Of a DNA stretch of 64,000 nucleotides, positions 59,799-64,000 are shown one piece after another. The first letter of the stretch is position 1; every line of letters starts with the position of its first letter. The stretch is from Blastomonas natatoria (GTDB lineage: Bacteria; Pseudomonadota; Alphaproteobacteria; Sphingomonadales; Sphingomonadaceae). The stretch spans positions 62,001-126,000 of the forward strand of contig NZ_QJJM01000011.1 of NCBI RefSeq assembly GCF_003201955.1, written 5' to 3'. Below the pieces are notes generated by a model. The model ran no database searches. It was not told the origin of the DNA and saw only the letters and a program-made list of their open reading frames with translations. A program made the translations under genes and the position numbers.

Positions 59799-60934
59799 TG
59801 AGCGATACGGCGGTCCCCGAAGAGCTGGCAACACGCTCGGGGCCGCCCGCCTATGACGCCTCGCTCGCCGACCATGGGCTCGAGCCCAAGGAATTTCGCG
59901 GGCTGACCTATCCGCTGGGCGATCATGCGCCGGGCTATGGCGAGTATTTCGCCATCGCGCCGGGCCTGGGCTGGACCCGGCTGCCGGTTCCCGGATCGCT
60001 CGACCATATCAACATCTGGCTGCTCGACGACCGCGACGAGCAGGGCGAGGGCGTCGCGATTGTCGATACCGGGCTGTACATGCCCGCCTCGACCGATGCC
60101 TGGAAGAAGCTGTTTGCCGAAGGGCTGCAGGGCCGGCGCATCACCCGCGTTCTCGTTACCCATTTTCATCCCGATCATGTGGGGGCTGCCGGCTGGCTGT
60201 GCCGCCGCTTCGGGATCAGGCTGTGGATGAACCGCACCGAATGGCTGATGGCGCGGATGCTGACCGCCGATGTGCGCGAACAGCCGCCGGAAGAGGCGAT
60301 CGACCAGATGCGCCTGGCCGGTTGGGACGAGGCCCGGCTCGACGAGATGCGCGCCAGGGGCTGGGGCAATTTTGCGCGCATGGTCGCGCCATTGCCGATC
60401 GGCCATGTCCGCATGGACGATGGCGGCGAAGTGCAGATCGGCGAGCGGCGCTGGACGGTGATGACTGGCGGCGGGCACACGCCCGAGCACGCGTGCCTGA
60501 TCGACAAGGCGGGGCAGGTGGTGATCGCGGGCGACCAGATATTGCCGCGCATCACCAGCAATGTCTCGATCATGGCGAGCGAGCCGACCGCAGACCCCTT
60601 GCGCGAATGGCTCGACAGCATCGCCAAATTCCGCGCCGCGCTGACCGGCGACGAACTGATCCTGCCTGCGCATGGCTTTCCGTTCACCGGGGTGCATGCA
60701 CGGCTCGATGCGCTGGCCGAAGGACATCACGACCGGCTCGACGCACTCGAAGCGGCGCTCAAGGAGCAGCCCATGCGCGCGGTCGACACGTTCGGCATCC
60801 TGTTCGCGCGCAAGGTAGATGACAGCGTCTATGGCATCGCCACCGGCGAGGCGATGGCGCATCTGCGCTATCTCGAATATGCCAGCCGCGCGACCTGTAC
60901 CGTTCGCGACGGCGTCGCCTGGTATTCTGCCTGA
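59798..60934 (+). CDS. MBL-fold metallo-hydrolase
   Basis: A 378-residue metallo-beta-lactamase fold protein. Metal motif THFHPDHVG (His-x-His-x-Asp-His) is complete, with a second His in GGGHTPEH and an Asp in VIAGDQIL. A C-terminal extension (about 290-378) has a winged-helix-like segment. Substrate unknown; no lactamase evidence. Coupled to trcR by an ATGA-type overlap. Confidence 0.92.
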   Translation: MSDTAVPEELATRSGPPAYDASLADHGLEPKEFRGLTYPLGDHAPGYGEYFAIAPGLGWTRLPVPGSLDHINIWLLDDRDEQGEGVAIVDTGLYMPASTDAWKKLFAEGLQGRRITRVLVTHFHPDHVGAAGWLCRRFGIRLWMNRTEWLMARMLTADVREQPPEEAIDQMRLAGWDEARLDEMRARGWGNFARMVAPLPIGHVRMDDGGEVQIGERRWTVMTGGGHTPEHACLIDKAGQVVIAGDQILPRITSNVSIMASEPTADPLREWLDSIAKFRAALTGDELILPAHGFPFTGVHARLDALAEGHHDRLDALEAALKEQPMRAVDTFGILFARKVDDSVYGIATGEAMAHLRYLEYASRATCTVRDGVAWYSA

Positions 60935-60940
60935 ACGCAG

Positions 60941-62170
60941 TCAGCCTGAGCGGTATGTCGCTTCCGCCTGGGCCATGTAATCGCGGGTGATCGGCAGCGC
61001 GTGGCGGCTGCGCGCAAACTGCACCTGATAGTTGCACATGCCGCCATGTTCGAACGCCGCGGTGGCGCCTGCCAGATAGAAGGTCCACATGCGATAGAAG
61101 CGCGCATCGTACAGCGCCTCGATCTCGGCCTGTTTCGCGACCGTGCGCTCATACCATTGCCGCAGCGTATGCGCATAATGCAGCCGCAGCGTCTCGACAT
61201 CGGTGGCGATCAGCCGCGACGGCTCGCTCGCACGCACGATCTCGCTCAAGGCCGGGATATAGCCGCCGGGAAAGATATATTTGCTGGTGAACGCATCGGT
61301 AGAGCCTGGCCCGCCCATCCGCCCGATCGTGTGCAGCAGCATCACCCCGTCATGCGCCAGCAGCTTGCGGCACTGGCGGAAGAACGTCTCGTATTGCGGC
61401 ACACCGACATGCTCGAACATGCCGACCGAGACGATGCGGTCGAAGCTGCCGGTGAGCGCGCGATAGTCGATCAGCTCGAACTTGACCCGGTCGGCAACGC
61501 CCGCCTCTTCGGCGCGGCGGCGCGCGACCTTGAGCTGCTCCTGCGACAGCGTGATGCCGAGCACGTCGACATTGGCGATCCGGTTCAGATACAGCGCCAT
61601 GCCGCCCCAGCCGCAGCCGATATCGAGCACCTTCAGGCCCGGTTCGAGCGCCAGTTTGGCGGCGATATGCGCCTTCTTGTCGTCCTGTGCCTGTTCCAGG
61701 CTGTTCTCTGGATCGGTGAAATAGGCGCAGCTATATTGCTTGTCGGCATCGAGGAAGAGATCGTAGAGCCGGTCGTCGAGATCGTAATGGTGCGCGACAT
61801 TGCGCTGCGAGCGGCCCGCCGGATTGATCTGGTCGATCCGGCCGCCAATCGCCTTGACCAGCTTGCGCAACGGTCCCTTCGGCTTGAGGTCACCGCCCTT
61901 GTCCCAGGGCGCATTGGCGCGGACCAGCTCGATCAATTGCATGATGTCGCCGCGCTCGATGATCAGCCGCCCGTCCATATAGGCCTCTCCCGCCCCGAGG
62001 CGCGGGTGGAGCGCGATGAAGCTCGCGACATCCTTGTCGGCCAGGCGGATGGCCACATCCGGAAAGCCGGGAGTCGGCGTCCCGAAGCTTCGGGTGCGCC
62101 CCTGATGGTCGGTCAGCTCGAGAGTACCGTGGCGGACGATCCGGGCTAGAAAGCGGTCGATAAGGCTCAT
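60941..62170 (-). CDS. cfa: Cyclopropane-fatty-acyl-phospholipid synthase family
   Basis: A 409-residue SAM-dependent methyltransferase that adds methylene to unsaturated membrane lipids. Motif I VLDIGCGWGGMALYLN, YDLDDRLYDLFLD, SCAYF and YIFPGGYIP are characteristic. It is the last gene of a minus-strand operon with a molybdoprotein and cytochrome b. Confidence 0.93.
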   Translation of the reverse strand: MSLIDRFLARIVRHGTLELTDHQGRTRSFGTPTPGFPDVAIRLADKDVASFIALHPRLGAGEAYMDGRLIIERGDIMQLIELVRANAPWDKGGDLKPKGPLRKLVKAIGGRIDQINPAGRSQRNVAHHYDLDDRLYDLFLDADKQYSCAYFTDPENSLEQAQDDKKAHIAAKLALEPGLKVLDIGCGWGGMALYLNRIANVDVLGITLSQEQLKVARRRAEEAGVADRVKFELIDYRALTGSFDRIVSVGMFEHVGVPQYETFFRQCRKLLAHDGVMLLHTIGRMGGPGSTDAFTSKYIFPGGYIPALSEIVRASEPSRLIATDVETLRLHYAHTLRQWYERTVAKQAEIEALYDARFYRMWTFYLAGATAAFEHGGMCNYQVQFARSRHALPITRDYMAQAEATYRSG

Positions 62171-62195
62171 GATGACCTAGATGGTGAGTGCCAGG

Positions 62196-62972
62196 TCAAA
62201 TGCCAGCATACCATTCATACCCTGCCGCATCTTCCCAGTAACCACCGCCACCTCCATAGGCGAGCCGATAGTCGGCAACCGCCTCGATACGCCGGACATA
62301 TTTGGCGTGCTTGTAGCCCAGATGCCGTTCGACCCTGAGCCTGAGCGGCGCACCGTTGCCGATCGGCAGCAATTCGTCGTTGAGCGCCCAGGCCATCATC
62401 GTCTGCGGATGGCGCGCATCCTCCATGTCGATGCTCTCGTAATAGGGCCCGGCCCGCAGGGTATCGGCGCAGTGAAACACCAGATAGCGCGCGCTGTCCT
62501 TCACCTGCACCTTGTCGAGCAGATGGGCGAGGTTCACCCCCGTCCATTTGCCGATCGCGCTCCAGCCCTCAACGCAATCGTGCCGGGTTATCTGCGTCTG
62601 CTTCGGCATGCTGCGGATCTGGCCCAGTGCGAACCGTGTCGGCGTTTCGACCAGCCCGTCGATGGTCAGCGTCCAGTCGGAAAAGCCGGTCGCAGCCTGT
62701 TTGAGATAATCCGCATCGGTCGGCGCACGCGTTCCGTTGGCGGGCACCGAGCGGCCGATATCGCGTTCGGAATATTCGCGCGCGCGCCGCCTGCTCCCCT
62801 GGATCGTGCGCTGCAGGGCCATGTTGCCCTTTTCCGCCAGAAGCAGCGTATCGCGCCAGCCCCGGTTGGAATTGAGTGCATCGCACCCGCTGAGCAGTCC
62901 GCCCGAGGCAACCGCGAGCGAGCCGACGAGCGCGCGGCGGGTAAGGATGATCGGGCTCTTCGTGTCGCTCAT
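62196..62972 (-). CDS. Molybdopterin-dependent oxidoreductase, sulfite oxidase family
   Basis: A 258-residue exported molybdenum enzyme. The Tat-like leader LTRRALVGSLAVASGGLL and a lipobox-like LSGC precede the SUOX fold. The Mo-cofactor cysteine is in TRHDCVEGWSAIGKW, and RVERHLGYKHAKYVRRI closes the domain. Resembles MsrP/YedY but is paired with a distinct cytochrome b. It overlaps the upstream gene by 4 nt. Confidence 0.88.
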   Translation of the reverse strand: MSDTKSPIILTRRALVGSLAVASGGLLSGCDALNSNRGWRDTLLLAEKGNMALQRTIQGSRRRAREYSERDIGRSVPANGTRAPTDADYLKQAATGFSDWTLTIDGLVETPTRFALGQIRSMPKQTQITRHDCVEGWSAIGKWTGVNLAHLLDKVQVKDSARYLVFHCADTLRAGPYYESIDMEDARHPQTMMAWALNDELLPIGNGAPLRLRVERHLGYKHAKYVRRIEAVADYRLAYGGGGGYWEDAAGYEWYAGI

Positions 62973-63832
62973 CGCCGGTGTCCGATCGTCATGCCGCGCA
63001 GCAAAGTCAGCGGCTTGTGCACGATCACCAGTGCGACGTGCAGAATCAGGAAACCGACCAGCGAGAATGCAATGATGAAATGCAGCGACCGGGCAGTCTG
63101 CCGCCCGCCGAACATCATGCTGGGAAAATGGAGCGCGGCATCGGTGCCCGGCGACATGGCGAGCCCGGTGACTATCATCAGCGGCAGCATCACGAAGATC
63201 ACGGCAATATAGCTCAGCTTCTGCAGCGGGTTATACGCCTCGCCCGGCGCGGTGTGAAAATCGAACCGGGCATGATCGACGATCGTCCGCCACAGCGCGC
63301 GCGGATGCCATTCCGCTCGGCGCATCGCGATCATCGTCCGGATATGCCCATTGAACAGGCTGAAGACCATGAAGAAAAGCAGACCGAAGGCGAATATCCA
63401 CGCAAAGAAGAAATGCCAGTGGCGCGCATCGGCAAGGTTATAGTCGGTGGGAATGGTCGCCCATCCGGGAAAGGCGCGGCTGCGCATCTGGCCTTCGCCA
63501 TCCTCATAGCGGCCCAGCACCCCCGTCGTATCGATCCGGCTTCCGGCAATTTCAAGGAATCCGCGCGGCCCCTGCTGACCGATCACCAGCCAGGCCGGTT
63601 CGTCGCGATTGCCATATTCGCCCCAGTACAATCGCGGATGCGCGTTGAAGATCATCAACCCGGACATGAACAGCGTGATCAGCGCCACCAGATTGACCCA
63701 ATGCCAGAGCCGCGTGGTCCTTGCGTGGCTGTGATCGGGTTCCTGCACGCGTGGCGCAAGCGGCGGTTCAGCCACCGGGACAGGGGCGGGATCAGCAGGA
63801 TCCAGGGCAGCGATCATATCGGTCATTCGCAA
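62969..63832 (-). CDS. Cytochrome b561-like membrane protein
   Basis: A 287-residue membrane protein with four or five helices (TRLWHWVNLVALITLFMSGL, HFFFAWIFAFGLLFFMVFSL, and others) and conserved His residues for heme. It probably passes electrons between the quinone pool and the molybdoprotein. Overlaps that gene by 4 nt (ATGA). Confidence 0.9.
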   Translation of the reverse strand: MRMTDMIAALDPADPAPVPVAEPPLAPRVQEPDHSHARTTRLWHWVNLVALITLFMSGLMIFNAHPRLYWGEYGNRDEPAWLVIGQQGPRGFLEIAGSRIDTTGVLGRYEDGEGQMRSRAFPGWATIPTDYNLADARHWHFFFAWIFAFGLLFFMVFSLFNGHIRTMIAMRRAEWHPRALWRTIVDHARFDFHTAPGEAYNPLQKLSYIAVIFVMLPLMIVTGLAMSPGTDAALHFPSMMFGGRQTARSLHFIIAFSLVGFLILHVALVIVHKPLTLLRGMTIGHRR

Positions 63833-63902
63833 TCCAGGGCCGCAAGGTTACAGTACATCGGCGAATCCGCTCCTGTTTCTACGTCACGAAAGGCCATCTG
63901 TC

Positions 63903-64000
63903 ATGCCCATGAAGGCCGAGGTCATATCGATCGACCCCGATCCACTGGCCCCCTATGCGATCTCGCCGGGCTGGAAGGTCGGCAATCTGCTGTTCCTCTC
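63903..64000 (+). CDS. RidA family protein (partial, 3' end off the window)
   Basis: The first about 32 codons read MPMKAEVISIDPDPLAPYAI, then SPGWKVGNLLFL, resembling the N-terminus of RidA/YER057c enamine-imine deaminases (typically followed by SGQ). A second ATG at 63909 is possible. It is divergent from the cytochrome b gene. Confidence 0.75.
   Translation, partial: MPMKAEVISIDPDPLAPYAISPGWKVGNLLFL

Overview
The window is GC-rich chromosomal DNA from an alphaproteobacterium, most likely a member of the Sphingomonadales; the genus cannot be fixed from the sequence alone. Pointers are the alphaproteobacterial markers TrcR (DUF1013), DUF1192, the ubiquinol-cytochrome c chaperone and a DUF2007/zinc-finger pair, the short interspersed palindromic repeats of the kind seen in sphingomonads, and a small protein with the C-x-R...EI-x-VC-x-R signature common in sphingomonad hypothetical proteins. 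Most genes are housekeeping. There is no prophage, insertion sequence, CRISPR array or rRNA operon. One tRNA gene is present, tRNA-Ala(CGC).

Layout, 0-12 kb: the edge of an ABC exporter ATPase; a glnK-amtB nitrogen operon with a textbook sigma-54 promoter and an upstream NtrC-type dyad; an orphan CYP153-type alkane-hydroxylase P450; a Tat-type MsrB; a RhlE-like DEAD-box helicase; a small minus-strand operon (PNPOx-like, DUF2007, zinc finger); then a plus-strand run of queuosine-precursor transporter, argB, yggT, folD, a secreted unknown and marC. 12-23 kb: a secreted trypsin-like autotransporter, dps, a divergent TMEM165/GDT1-like membrane protein, rpmG, lolA, a probable frameshifted small gene, xth, ribA and an L,D-transpeptidase, followed by a low-GC orphan gene and a cluster of three different repeats.

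23-40 kb: ggt followed by a LytS/LytTR two-component pair; a DUF2061 membrane protein behind a Fur-like box; pyrD; a DUF885 peptidase; an AraC regulator preceded by a terminator-ended leader or sRNA; a HATPase/FecR/OmpA envelope locus; fhs; a glycine-zipper OmpA lipoprotein; a CNNM/CorC transporter; bamE; the cytochrome bc1 chaperone with the DUF177 protein; rplT and rpmI; and a VOC protein divergent from a PQQ alcohol dehydrogenase across a strong palindrome.

40-64 kb: an MHYT-PAS-GGDEF-EAL signalling protein, tRNA-Ala, an unknown lipoprotein, a Bax-inhibitor-1 protein, thpR with an apparent CUG start, a thioesterase, a large AT-richer secreted unknown, clpA, DUF1192 divergent from a quinone oxidoreductase, an LpxH-like phosphatase with a GT4 glycosyltransferase, a three-gene operon encoding two DUF4331-like exported proteins and a TPR protein, trcR with an MBL hydrolase, a minus-strand cytochrome b / molybdoprotein / cfa operon, and the start of a RidA-family gene.

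The best candidates for something undescribed are the split-DUF4331/TPR operon, the AT-rich secreted orphan, the CUG-start thpR arrangement, and a repeat family whose internal hairpin shows compensatory base changes between its two copies.
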